Source: Paenibacillus woosongensis (GTDB lineage Bacteria; Bacillota; Bacilli; Paenibacillales; Paenibacillaceae). Taken from it: 64,000 nt of DNA. Every line of letters begins with the position of its first letter. The stretch's first letter is position 1. The DNA is taken from contig NZ_CP126084.1 of the NCBI RefSeq assembly GCF_030122845.1, positions 3,906,001-3,970,000 on the forward strand, read 5' to 3'. The notes under the pieces are model-generated. The model saw only the letters and a program-made list of their open reading frames with translations, had not been told where the DNA came from and did no database searches. The translations under genes and the position numbers were made by a program. This document shows, piece by piece, positions 25,992 to 34,192 of the stretch.

Positions 25992-27443
25992 CTAACACGG
26001 CTGCGTTGCGCTTAAAGCAGTCTCCTCGGGCTCCGCGCTCTCCTGGTCAGAGGCGATCTCACCGCTCTCTTTGCCAGAGAAACGGCGATGCGACCCATCC
26101 TCAGAGTATTTATCAAGCAAGAGCTCCATTGGCATCACGATAAGCTTAGGTATCAGTTCATGGGAGGAACGCTGCTTGAGGCGATCCCCGCCGGAAGGAT
26201 GAATGACGCTCATCAGAAATTTCAAGTACAGGCGCGTCGAGCGGGCGAAGAAGCTGTCCGGCAGATCGGTTACCGTAAACCCGAACTGCTCCGGCCCGCG
26301 GTTGATCATGCTTACGCCATACAATGCCTTGACATCCATTAATTCCGGATGGGTCTGAACATATTGCGCAAGCTCGGGAAGCGTCTTCTCGACGCCGCGG
26401 ATCATTTGGATGGCGATTTGTACGGACGTTCTCGAGCGAGAGCCAATTTCGAACAGCCGCTTATTGTCGAAATGAAGCTCCAATACCCGATCGCCGTTTG
26501 CAAGCTCTATATCGCCATTCATCATCACCGGCTCTCCCCGATACGGACGAATGCGGAAATGAAAGATCGGTTCTTCCTTATTTGTTGTTCTCAGCTGGAA
26601 GACAAAATGAAAAAGTCTCTCCCACAACAGCCATAACGAGACAACAATACGTTTACCGAAGGAAAGGCTTGCCTTCTGCTTTGAAGTTTCCTTTGGCGCT
26701 GCTGCCATACTTTTTTGATTGCGGGACTCACGTTTCACCGCTTCGCTCCGCTGGATCATATCGTCAATCCGGATCGTGCCGATTCCCTGCTTCTCGGCTA
26801 CCTGCAGTACTCTTTCCAGCGCTTTCAGCATTTCCATAGGGGCTTGCGCATTCGCTCCGAGCGTATTTCCACAATCATGCAGCAGAAATACTTCGCCGCC
26901 CCTCAGCTTCTTCAGCATGCGTTCCGTTAATCGATCTGCACCCAGGCGCTGGCGCCAATCGCCAAACATCGACGACCAGAGCACAATCTGCGTCTCGTTG
27001 CGTCTGGCGAAGTCGAACAAATTGACGATTCCCCAAGGCGGACGGTAGTAATGCGTATTACTGCCGATAATGTCATGGATAATTTTATTCGTTCGTTGAA
27101 TCTGCTTCTTAACCGCTGCCGGTCCCATTAGCCAGTTCGTCTTATGAACATAATTATGAATGCCAATCAAATGGCCTTCTTCATGCATTCGCTTGATCAA
27201 ATGCGGGTACTTCTCCGCATTCGAGCCGACAACGAAAAAGGTGGCTTTCGCTCCGTATTTCTTTAGCAAATCAAGCAGCTGCGACGTATATACCGGGTCC
27301 GGACCGTCATCGAAGGTTAGAGCAAACTCATCCATCCCAATCCCTCGCCTGAATACGCGAAAGCCGAACAACCGCGTAATCAAACCGGGTATAAAAGCGT
27401 ATAGTGTTGAAATATAAAATAACCACAGCAGCAAAGTCTCCAT
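25992..27443 (-). CDS. Polysaccharide deacetylase with C-terminal YkoP-like domain
   Basis: A 483-residue protein. After an N-terminal hydrophobic anchor (about 1-25) comes a NodB deacetylase domain (about 38-225): catalytic Asp pair in LTFDDGPDP, metal histidines in IGIHNYVHKT, and RPPWG. The last 230 residues, after a basic linker, form a separate alpha/beta domain (IRPYRGEPVMMNGDIELANG) that I tentatively relate to B. subtilis YkoP, there a separate gene. It probably deacetylates peptidoglycan or another surface glycan outside the membrane. The ATG at 27443 follows GTGGGG; an upstream ATG has no ribosome site. Confidence 0.83.
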   Translation of the reverse strand: METLLLWLFYISTLYAFIPGLITRLFGFRVFRRGIGMDEFALTFDDGPDPVYTSQLLDLLKKYGAKATFFVVGSNAEKYPHLIKRMHEEGHLIGIHNYVHKTNWLMGPAAVKKQIQRTNKIIHDIIGSNTHYYRPPWGIVNLFDFARRNETQIVLWSSMFGDWRQRLGADRLTERMLKKLRGGEVFLLHDCGNTLGANAQAPMEMLKALERVLQVAEKQGIGTIRIDDMIQRSEAVKRESRNQKSMAAAPKETSKQKASLSFGKRIVVSLWLLWERLFHFVFQLRTTNKEEPIFHFRIRPYRGEPVMMNGDIELANGDRVLELHFDNKRLFEIGSRSRTSVQIAIQMIRGVEKTLPELAQYVQTHPELMDVKALYGVSMINRGPEQFGFTVTDLPDSFFARSTRLYLKFLMSVIHPSGGDRLKQRSSHELIPKLIVMPMELLLDKYSEDGSHRRFSGKESGEIASDQESAEPEETALSATQPC

Positions 27444-27544
27444 GTGTTTTCCCCACTTTTCTATCTCATTCACTGACTTTGGCGGGCCCTAAGGCTTTTA
27501 GTGTATCCCTTTTATTTTATCATATTAACTCCAAATTTAGGGTC

Positions 27545-29332
27545 TTAAATTTCATGAATTCTTGCTGCCAGTAGATCCATCACTCTACGGAACAGTTCGG
27601 TAGCTTGATGTGGCGCGCCTGGGCTCCGATTCTCCACAAGAACAGCCACCGCGTAACGGGGCTGCTCCACAGGCCCGTATCCGATAAACCACTGATGATT
27701 GGCCGGCCTCCCGGCCGAGACAGTCTGCGAAGTTCCTGACTTGCCGGCCAGATGCCACTGGGCATTCTGCAAGGCTTGCCCTGTCCCATGACTTACGACT
27801 TCCTTCATCCAGCCGCGCAGTATTCTTGCCGTAGCCGGGGAAATAGCCCCGTAATTGGATGGAGCGGACTGGGGAGGAAGTTCAAGCATTCGGACGCCAT
27901 TTTTAAAATAAATATCCTGGGCTAGCCGCGGCGCCGCGACTTTCCCATCATGGAGCAAGGTTACCACCAGGTTGGCAGCCTGCAAAGGGGACACCAGCAC
28001 ATCGCGTTGACCTAAAGCCGTTTGTGCCCTCGCTCCCCCATCAGGACTAGCCCCTTTGGCGAACACCGCTCCAGCCTCCTCTTGATCGATCTGCCTTAAT
28101 GCCAGACCTCCGTAAAAAGAAGGGCTCTGCCAACCGACCATGCGTCCGAGCCCCAATTTGTCCGCGGTACGTTCGATGCTGTCCGCCGTTAATCTCTCGC
28201 CTAACTCGGCAAACACGACATTGCAAGATTGGGCAAAAGCTTCCTTGAGCGTAATCATGCCATGCCCTCCTTCCTTCCAGCAAGAAAGACCGTATTTACC
28301 GTAATGTCCCGTACAATGAAACTTTTCTCCCGGAGAAGCTACCCCCTCCTCCAACGCCGCAGCAACGACGACCGTCTTAAAGATCGAACCCGGTACCGCA
28401 GCCTTCACCGCATGGTTGCTCCAACTGCCCTGCTCCAAATCGATTTGCCGGGGATTAAAAAAAGGACGCGATACCATAGCCACGACATCTCCCTGCACCG
28501 CATCCAGGACAACGATGGCTCCTTCACGGATTCCCATCTGCTCGGTCAAATCTTCTAAATGCTGCTGAATCGTCCGATCCACGGTCGTTCGGACAGACAG
28601 CGGATAATAACGGTCATTAGCCGTTGTTAAACGCATTCCCAGACCGGATATCGGTCTTTTCTGTCCATCTACGGTATAGGCGGCCCGGGTAGGTCCGACG
28701 CCGCGCAGAAACTGGTCAAAGGTGCGTTCCAGTCCCGACGCTCCAACCTGCAGCGATAAAGGAAGTGCTCGGCTATTCGTTTGCCCATAGAGACTGCGGA
28801 TATAATCCGGTCGCTGCGAAACATATCCGAGCCATTGTTTTCCCGATTTATCTTCCAAATAGCGCTGCATGTAAGGGAGAATCCTGAATCCGCTAACCTG
28901 GCTCCATCGCTCCGCCTCATGCTCAGCCAGCACGAGCGGTGCTTGCCCTTCCGAGCTTTTCCATATGTACGGATATTGAAGCCTGCTCCATTTCCCTTCC
29001 AATTCAGCCGCCGTAACCCCAAGCAAGTCAGCCACATCATGTATTTGGCTGGTATCTGGCAAGTGTTTGAGCGGAAATAAAACGGGAACCCAAACCGTCT
29101 TCCCTGTCAGTGGTTCGCCATACCGATCCAAGAATTGTCCTCTTCCTGGATCCAATTCTATTCCTTCTTCCCGCTGGCGCACAGCCAATTCATTCATCGT
29201 CATCCCAGACGCGCTAATGGCCTTATTGGCCGAAGCGATCTGAATCCAGACCATGCGAACTGCATATATGCAAAGCATCAGCATAAAACCTATTAGAATA
29301 TAAAATATGCGTCTTTTACGAAGTAATGTCAT
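27545..29332 (-). CDS. pbpI: Class B penicillin-binding protein (PbpI-like)
   Basis: About 595 residues: short cytoplasmic tail, one membrane helix (about 8-28), a PBP dimerisation domain (about 45-245) and a transpeptidase domain (about 270-590). The motifs are complete: SxxK in PGSIFKTV, SxN in AQSCNVV, and KSGT in LAGKSGTSQT. It cross-links peptidoglycan outside the membrane. No PASTA domain. The size and place near yrrO/yrrN and mltG resemble B. subtilis pbpI (yrrR); a sporulation PBP such as SpoVD is less likely. The start at 29332 follows GGTGGGGG. Confidence 0.87.
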   Translation of the reverse strand: MTLLRKRRIFYILIGFMLMLCIYAVRMVWIQIASANKAISASGMTMNELAVRQREEGIELDPGRGQFLDRYGEPLTGKTVWVPVLFPLKHLPDTSQIHDVADLLGVTAAELEGKWSRLQYPYIWKSSEGQAPLVLAEHEAERWSQVSGFRILPYMQRYLEDKSGKQWLGYVSQRPDYIRSLYGQTNSRALPLSLQVGASGLERTFDQFLRGVGPTRAAYTVDGQKRPISGLGMRLTTANDRYYPLSVRTTVDRTIQQHLEDLTEQMGIREGAIVVLDAVQGDVVAMVSRPFFNPRQIDLEQGSWSNHAVKAAVPGSIFKTVVVAAALEEGVASPGEKFHCTGHYGKYGLSCWKEGGHGMITLKEAFAQSCNVVFAELGERLTADSIERTADKLGLGRMVGWQSPSFYGGLALRQIDQEEAGAVFAKGASPDGGARAQTALGQRDVLVSPLQAANLVVTLLHDGKVAAPRLAQDIYFKNGVRMLELPPQSAPSNYGAISPATARILRGWMKEVVSHGTGQALQNAQWHLAGKSGTSQTVSAGRPANHQWFIGYGPVEQPRYAVAVLVENRSPGAPHQATELFRRVMDLLAARIHEI

Positions 29333-29433
29333 CGTCCCCCACCTTTCCGTCTTCTCATTATTTCCTGGGAAAAGCAGATTCACACTTCAGGGTAATCTGG
29401 CTTGGTGAGTGTAGTAGAATTTCGCCATGAAAT

Positions 29434-29456
29434 GAAAAAAAACGCCATGCGGCGTT
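29434..29456 (-). terminator. Second terminator after the HD-GYP gene
   Basis: Perfect AACGCC-GCAT-GGCGTT stem followed by eight T on the minus strand. It is the second of two in a row before the PBP gene. Confidence 0.85.
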
Positions 29457-29469
29457 ATAAACGGACAAC

Positions 29470-29506
29470 TAAAAACCCAACTGAGTCAAAGGGTTCAGTC
29501 GGGCTT
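29470..29506 (-). terminator. First terminator after the HD-GYP gene
   Basis: AGCCCGACTGA pairs with TCAGTTGGGTT on the minus strand and five T follow, 12 bases after the stop. Confidence 0.85.
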
Positions 29507-29517
29507 GTTCACATTAG

Positions 29518-30576
29518 TTATTCAAAAAATATTTCGACGATCTCAATATCTCTCTCCCGTGCCAAGTCTCTGAAGAAATCATCCACCTTAACGAGAGGTT
29601 TAAAAATATCGGTAGGGTTATTGTACACGATCGTTGCATTTTCCCCATTGCTTAATTGCACCCGCTTGCCAATAAAGTTTGGCAGAAGGTTTTGAGTCAA
29701 GGCTTGGACTGCCCTTTCGTTTAGTTTTCCGAATCCAAGCTCATACACTTTCCGCAGAACGGTGATTAAACTATCATGCGGTTGCCGCCTAGGCGAAGTC
29801 GTCATTTCGACATATGCGTTGGCAACGGCTACAATTTGCGAATATGGATGTATTTCAGTTCTTCCGATTCCCATTGGGTATCCAGAGCCGTCTTCATATT
29901 CGTGATGCTGGAGAGCAGCAAGTGCGATCGTCTTATTGTCCTTGATCGATTCCCGGATAATTTCGTAGCCATAGTGGGTATGGCGCCTCATTTCCTCCAG
30001 TTCTTCGCCATGCAACTCGGTTTTGTTTTTTATAGATTGGCGCACACGGCTTTTGCCGATATCATGCAAATATCCTGCTTTACTGATCTCATGGCACTCT
30101 TCTCTGGAGTATCCGAGCCAGGTAGCTATGTAATAAGACAGCAGTCCAACCTGCAGGGAATGATTATAAATGTTCACGTCGTCATTGCTGAGCATGTACA
30201 GCAGAGTTGTAATATTTTTGCGGTCATCCAGCGCCTCCAAAGTCGGCAGCAGCTGTTCGTCAACCATGGATTGATTGAATTTACCTGTCGTTAACGCTTC
30301 AAGGAAAATGGCCTGAAAAGCTTGAATCGTCTTATCGAAGTTTTTTCGCAATTCTTGGCTGAATCCTATACTGTCTGCGACATTTGAAGAGTAAGCCTCT
30401 TCGCTCCCCCCGTCACGCGGGTCGATGTCGACATAATCGATGCTCTGGCGAATTAATAAGGCAATTTCCTCGGTTTGGATAACCGTACCTTTAGGCAATA
30501 TGTGAAGCCCAGCGCCATTAAAAGTGTCTTCCCTTAATCTGTCTCCGGCCTTAAGCTCCATAACATGAGTTTTCAT
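29518..30576 (-). CDS. HD-GYP domain phosphodiesterase
   Basis: A 352-residue protein. The N-terminal 100 residues have no clear family. The HD-GYP domain (about 135-290) shows NHSLQVG, the metal-binding HDIGK and HHEYEDGSGYPMG, the full set expected for cyclic di-GMP hydrolysis. There is no receiver or membrane segment, so it acts in the cytoplasm. The ATG follows GAAGGGAGGG. A weak sigma-D-like promoter lies upstream, and a chemoreceptor is two genes away, which hints at a motility link. Single gene between terminators. Confidence 0.88.
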   Translation of the reverse strand: MKTHVMELKAGDRLREDTFNGAGLHILPKGTVIQTEEIALLIRQSIDYVDIDPRDGGSEEAYSSNVADSIGFSQELRKNFDKTIQAFQAIFLEALTTGKFNQSMVDEQLLPTLEALDDRKNITTLLYMLSNDDVNIYNHSLQVGLLSYYIATWLGYSREECHEISKAGYLHDIGKSRVRQSIKNKTELHGEELEEMRRHTHYGYEIIRESIKDNKTIALAALQHHEYEDGSGYPMGIGRTEIHPYSQIVAVANAYVEMTTSPRRQPHDSLITVLRKVYELGFGKLNERAVQALTQNLLPNFIGKRVQLSNGENATIVYNNPTDIFKPLVKVDDFFRDLARERDIEIVEIFFE

Positions 30577-30622
30577 AGAAAAGACCCTCCCTTCGTATCT
30601 AATCTGCTACACCTTATTTATA

Positions 30623-30649
30623 ATATCGAAAGCTAAAGTCATAAATTAA
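30623..30649 (-). promoter_or_regulatory. Possible sigma-D promoter of the HD-GYP gene
   Basis: Minus strand TTAA, 15 bases, TTCGATAT; the sigma-D pattern is TAAA-N15-GCCGATAT. Three mismatches, so a weak call. Confidence 0.35.
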
Positions 30650-30742
30650 ATAGTGCTAAGGACTATATCAATAAGCAATTGTTATAATACTATAGCCTAA
30701 CTGTGATATAGGTCTTTTAGATCATTATCTAAATTTTACAAT

Positions 30743-30772
30743 AAAAAAGAGGCGGAGATTTCTCTCCACCTC
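30743..30772 (-). terminator. Terminator of the Bax-inhibitor-like gene
   Basis: GAGGTGGAGA-GAAA-TCTCCGCCTC stem followed by six T on the minus strand. Confidence 0.9.
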
Positions 30773-30791
30773 AAACTTGAAACACGATCCG

Positions 30792-31532
30792 TTAATCCCG
30801 GCTCGCCAGTTTTGCCAACAGGCGAACGATCTCGATATAAAGCCATACTAAGGTAACCATTAATCCGAACGCACCGTACCATTCCATATATTTTGGAGCG
30901 CCTTGGTTAGCGCCATTCTCGATGAAATCGAAATCAAGTACGAGATTCAGAGCGGCCACGATAACGATCACGACGGATATTCCGATTCCGATCCAATTGC
31001 TCTCATGCAGATAAGGAATCGATATTCCAAAGAACCCTAGGACAAAGCTCAGCAAATATACAAGCGCAATGCCGCCTGTAGCCGCGAACACGCCCAGCTT
31101 GAAGTTCTCCGTCGCTTTAATCAGCCTTGATTTGTAAGCGAGCAGCAAAGCGACAAAAACGCCCATCGTCAGCAGTGCGGCCTGCAACGTGATCCCGCGC
31201 TGCACATTTTCGAAAATCGCAGAAATCGCGCCTAGAAACAACCCTTCGAGAACCCCATAAATCGGTACGAGAAACGGAGCTGTCGTCGGCTTGAAGCTAA
31301 TGATAAGAGCCAGAATGAGGCCCCCTATCGCCCCGCCGATGGCGTAAGGAATTACGTTCTGCCCGTTGAAATACATGGACCAGGATGCAAATGCGCCACC
31401 TAAGAGTACCGCAAGTGTAATAAATACTTTGTTGACCGTACCTTCAATCGTCATTGCATCCTGTCCGGAATGATATCCGATTTGATCGAATGTTTTGTCA
31501 TTCAATGTCGGATTACCGCTGCGACCTATCAA
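30792..31532 (-). CDS. Bax inhibitor-1/YccA-like membrane protein
   Basis: A 246-residue protein with a polar N-terminus of 35 residues and seven hydrophobic helices, the pattern of the BaxI_1 family. Late helices contain Asp residues (NLVLDFDFIENGANQGAPKYMEWYGAFG) typical of the proposed ion-path core. Family members are pH-sensitive calcium leak channels or protease modulators; the role here is unknown. It starts at TTG, eight bases after GAGGTG. Single gene with its own terminator. Confidence 0.85.
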   Translation of the reverse strand: MIGRSGNPTLNDKTFDQIGYHSGQDAMTIEGTVNKVFITLAVLLGGAFASWSMYFNGQNVIPYAIGGAIGGLILALIISFKPTTAPFLVPIYGVLEGLFLGAISAIFENVQRGITLQAALLTMGVFVALLLAYKSRLIKATENFKLGVFAATGGIALVYLLSFVLGFFGISIPYLHESNWIGIGISVVIVIVAALNLVLDFDFIENGANQGAPKYMEWYGAFGLMVTLVWLYIEIVRLLAKLASRD

Positions 31533-31620
31533 CCTACAATCACCTCAGATAAGATTTTATAAACATACTAACATATACTCTAAATTTGTCCATATTAGTA
31601 CGCCTATATTTTTGTCTAGG

Positions 31621-33792
31621 TTACACCGTGAACTTGGACAAAGACTCCTTCAGACCATTGGAAACATTCTCCAGTTTGTTGGACAGGTTGACAAGCTGGT
31701 CTCCGACGTTCTGCTGCTCGCTGCTCAGGGAAGCTACCTCCTCCGAGGTCGCGGACGACTGCTGCGCTACCGCGCTGACGTTGCTCATCGCTTCAGACAA
31801 TACGGATTGCGATTGGTTCAGCTCGTCGATCGATGCTGTTACGGAATCCAGATGCTGCACGAAACCTTCCATTTGCTCCTGAACGGATACAAAGATTTGG
31901 CTTGTTTCCTTCACGGATTTGATTTGATCCTGGAATAGCGGGCTTGCTTCCGACAAGGCCTCGACAGTCTCGTTCATTTCCTTCTGGATATTGTCGGTGA
32001 TTTCCCCTACCATCGTGATGGATTGTCTGGACTGATCGGCCAGCTGGCGGATTTCGTCTGCTACGACCATAAATCCGCGCCCTGCAGCTCCGGCCCGAGC
32101 CGCTTCAATCGTAGCGTTCAGCGACAGGATGTTCGTTTGCTGCGTAATGTTCTGCATAACATCGAGTACCTTCATCACGGAGGATGTACTGGATTTCAGC
32201 GCTTCGACCTTCTCGGTTAGCGCATTGACCATTTCGCCCGTAACGCTTGTCTTCTGCAGCAGCTCATTTAAGTACTCCGTACCCTGCTGGCTGGATCTTT
32301 CCACCTGACGTGCGGACGTCTCCATCTCTTTATTCGCGGAGATGACATGCTCCATTTGCCGCGAAATGTTCTCCGTCAGCTCATTGCCCCGCTCTGCTTC
32401 ATTGGCCAGGCTTGTTGCCCCATTAGCAATTTCCTCTGTCGCAATTGCGATTTCCTTGGCAGAAATAGCTGTTTTATTGGAAGCCTGTGTTAGTTCAGCC
32501 GCCGTATCCAGCACATCCTGCGCGGAATTGTTCGTTTGCTTGACCAGCTGTGTAATCTGCTCCATCATGACGTTGAAGCTCGCGGTCAGCATCCCGATTT
32601 CATCCTTGGATTTCGGCTGCATCCGGACATTGAGGTTGCCCTTCGCGCCTTCCTCCATCAAATTCTTAAGCGCAACCAGCGGACGGCCGATCATTCCGAC
32701 TATCCACATGCCGATCAGGATGGCGATAATAGCTACGACAACCAGCGAGATGAACGTAGTCACCAGAATACTTCTGGCATCCTTGGTCAATTGATCCGTA
32801 GGCAGCACTCCCATCAGCGTCCAGCCTGAATTTTGCTGTGTATTGTATACGGCCAGCACCGTTCTGCCCTGCGCATTTTTGATGCGTGTGCTTCCTGGGA
32901 CTCCGTCCTCCTTCTTCTGAATAGTAAATTCGGATTGCTGTCCGTTCTCTCCTTCAACCGAAGAACCAACGATCATATTATCAGCCGTGAGCATTTGGAC
33001 TTTAGAGCCATTGCCAAGGTTAAGCTCCTGCAAATATCCGTTTAGAATTTCCAGGTTAATATCAGCCACGAGAATGAATCGTTTCATGCTGCTTACGCTC
33101 TGCACGGATCTGACCAATCTGAAGATCTGCGTTCCGCTTGCATTCTCATTGGAAGCCGTAATCCATTTCACCTGAGACGTATTCGCCATTTCCTCGAACC
33201 AAGATTCGCTGCGAATATTGTTGATGAAATTGTTGTCTGCACTTCCCGACGTTACCGGGCCGATCAGATCCTCTTCCCCTGGAACCATGTATACCGCAAC
33301 AACGCCTTTGCTTGAGAACGTCATGGAGTTCAGACGGTTTCTCATTTGGTTAGAAGTTGTGAAGCGGTCATAATCTGATGTAGTAGTAAGCGAGGCATCC
33401 CGGATTGCTTTCTGCATTTCGTCGTCAAGGAATACCTGCTGCAAGGTCTCTTCATATTTCTGGAAAATGATATCCAGCTTCTGCGAAGTTTGCACGATGG
33501 TTTGTTGGCTTGCTGTTTCAGCATTCTTCTCAATCGTGTTTTTGGCCATTGTATAGGATAGAATTCCTATCGCAAGTACAAAGGACATAATGGCAATAAA
33601 GAAAATCAGAAACAAACGAATACCTACCGATTTCGACGGATTAATGTCTTTAGGAAGGTGCTCGATTATTGAACTAAATTTCTCCTTCCAACTTCCGCCT
33701 GCTTTATTTTTAGGCTGTACGGCATCCGTACCTTTCTTTGTCTCTTTCTTGTTGTCTTTAGCTTGGTTCTCCTTCTTTGGAACCAATTTCAT
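31621..33792 (-). CDS. Methyl-accepting chemotaxis protein
   Basis: A 723-residue chemoreceptor: Lys/Glu-rich cytoplasmic tail (about 1-50), first membrane helix (about 58-82), an extracellular dCache-type sensor (about 85-330), second helix (about 335-358), HAMP, and a long signalling coiled coil. The receptor tip is visible at about residue 590 (TNILSLNATIEAARAGAAGRGF and VVADEIRQLADQS). It signals to CheA/CheW; the ligand is unknown. The ATG at 33792 is chosen over a GTG at 33801 that sits on the ribosome site. A good sigma-D promoter lies 127 bases upstream. Confidence 0.94.
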   Translation of the reverse strand: MKLVPKKENQAKDNKKETKKGTDAVQPKNKAGGSWKEKFSSIIEHLPKDINPSKSVGIRLFLIFFIAIMSFVLAIGILSYTMAKNTIEKNAETASQQTIVQTSQKLDIIFQKYEETLQQVFLDDEMQKAIRDASLTTTSDYDRFTTSNQMRNRLNSMTFSSKGVVAVYMVPGEEDLIGPVTSGSADNNFINNIRSESWFEEMANTSQVKWITASNENASGTQIFRLVRSVQSVSSMKRFILVADINLEILNGYLQELNLGNGSKVQMLTADNMIVGSSVEGENGQQSEFTIQKKEDGVPGSTRIKNAQGRTVLAVYNTQQNSGWTLMGVLPTDQLTKDARSILVTTFISLVVVAIIAILIGMWIVGMIGRPLVALKNLMEEGAKGNLNVRMQPKSKDEIGMLTASFNVMMEQITQLVKQTNNSAQDVLDTAAELTQASNKTAISAKEIAIATEEIANGATSLANEAERGNELTENISRQMEHVISANKEMETSARQVERSSQQGTEYLNELLQKTSVTGEMVNALTEKVEALKSSTSSVMKVLDVMQNITQQTNILSLNATIEAARAGAAGRGFMVVADEIRQLADQSRQSITMVGEITDNIQKEMNETVEALSEASPLFQDQIKSVKETSQIFVSVQEQMEGFVQHLDSVTASIDELNQSQSVLSEAMSNVSAVAQQSSATSEEVASLSSEQQNVGDQLVNLSNKLENVSNGLKESLSKFTV

Positions 33793-33918
33793 GTTGATCA
33801 CCCACCGCTCATAATAATTAACCCCACGAAAGTAGGACTCGAGGTCATGCTACAAACCTCATAAATTTTTCCTCTGTTGCTTGTTAATATTCGACAAAAA
33901 ACCACCTTTTCCTTTTTA

Positions 33919-33946
33919 TTATCGGTAAAAATCTCCTATGAGTTTA
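33919..33946 (-). promoter_or_regulatory. Sigma-D promoter of the chemoreceptor gene
   Basis: Minus strand TAAA (33943-33946), 16 bases, ACCGATAA (33919-33926). It differs from the motility pattern TAAA-N15-GCCGATAA by one base and one spacer position. Confidence 0.65.
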
Positions 33947-33994
33947 ACGTTTTGCCAAAAAAGTTAAAATGACAGTAAGGAAAACGTCTTACCG

Positions 33995-34066
33995 AAGTCT
34001 TGCCCAAAGGGACCAGACAAGTCTTGCCCAAAGGGACCAGACAAGTCTTGCCCAAAGGGACCAGAC
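33995..34066. repeat. Three tandem 24-base repeats
   Basis: Three perfect copies of a 24-base unit (AAGTCTTGCCC followed by AAAGGGACCAGAC) in the gap between the chemoreceptor and trhP2 genes. Each unit can fold on itself (GTCT with AGAC, CCC with GGG). Apart from this, the sigma-D promoter and a terminator, the roughly 400-base gap shows nothing else I can name. Confidence 0.95.
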
Positions 34067-34135
34067 TGCGATTGTTTACAGCTTTTCTTGCATTTTCAGA
34101 TTCTGTAGCCACTGAAATCTATACTTCTGAACATC

Positions 34136-34174
34136 AAAAAAAGAGTCTTTAGTCCTACACGGACAAAGGCTCTT
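34136..34174 (-). terminator. Terminator of trhP1-trhP2
   Basis: Stem AGAGcCTTTGTCC/GGACTAAAGaCTCT followed by seven T on the minus strand; A-run and T-run on both sides make it usable both ways. Confidence 0.88.
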
Positions 34175-34192
34175 TTTTTACATTTTATCCCA

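Noticed and set aside
33995..34066. 24-base repeats as a mini CRISPR
   Set aside because: The copies are directly joined with no spacers.
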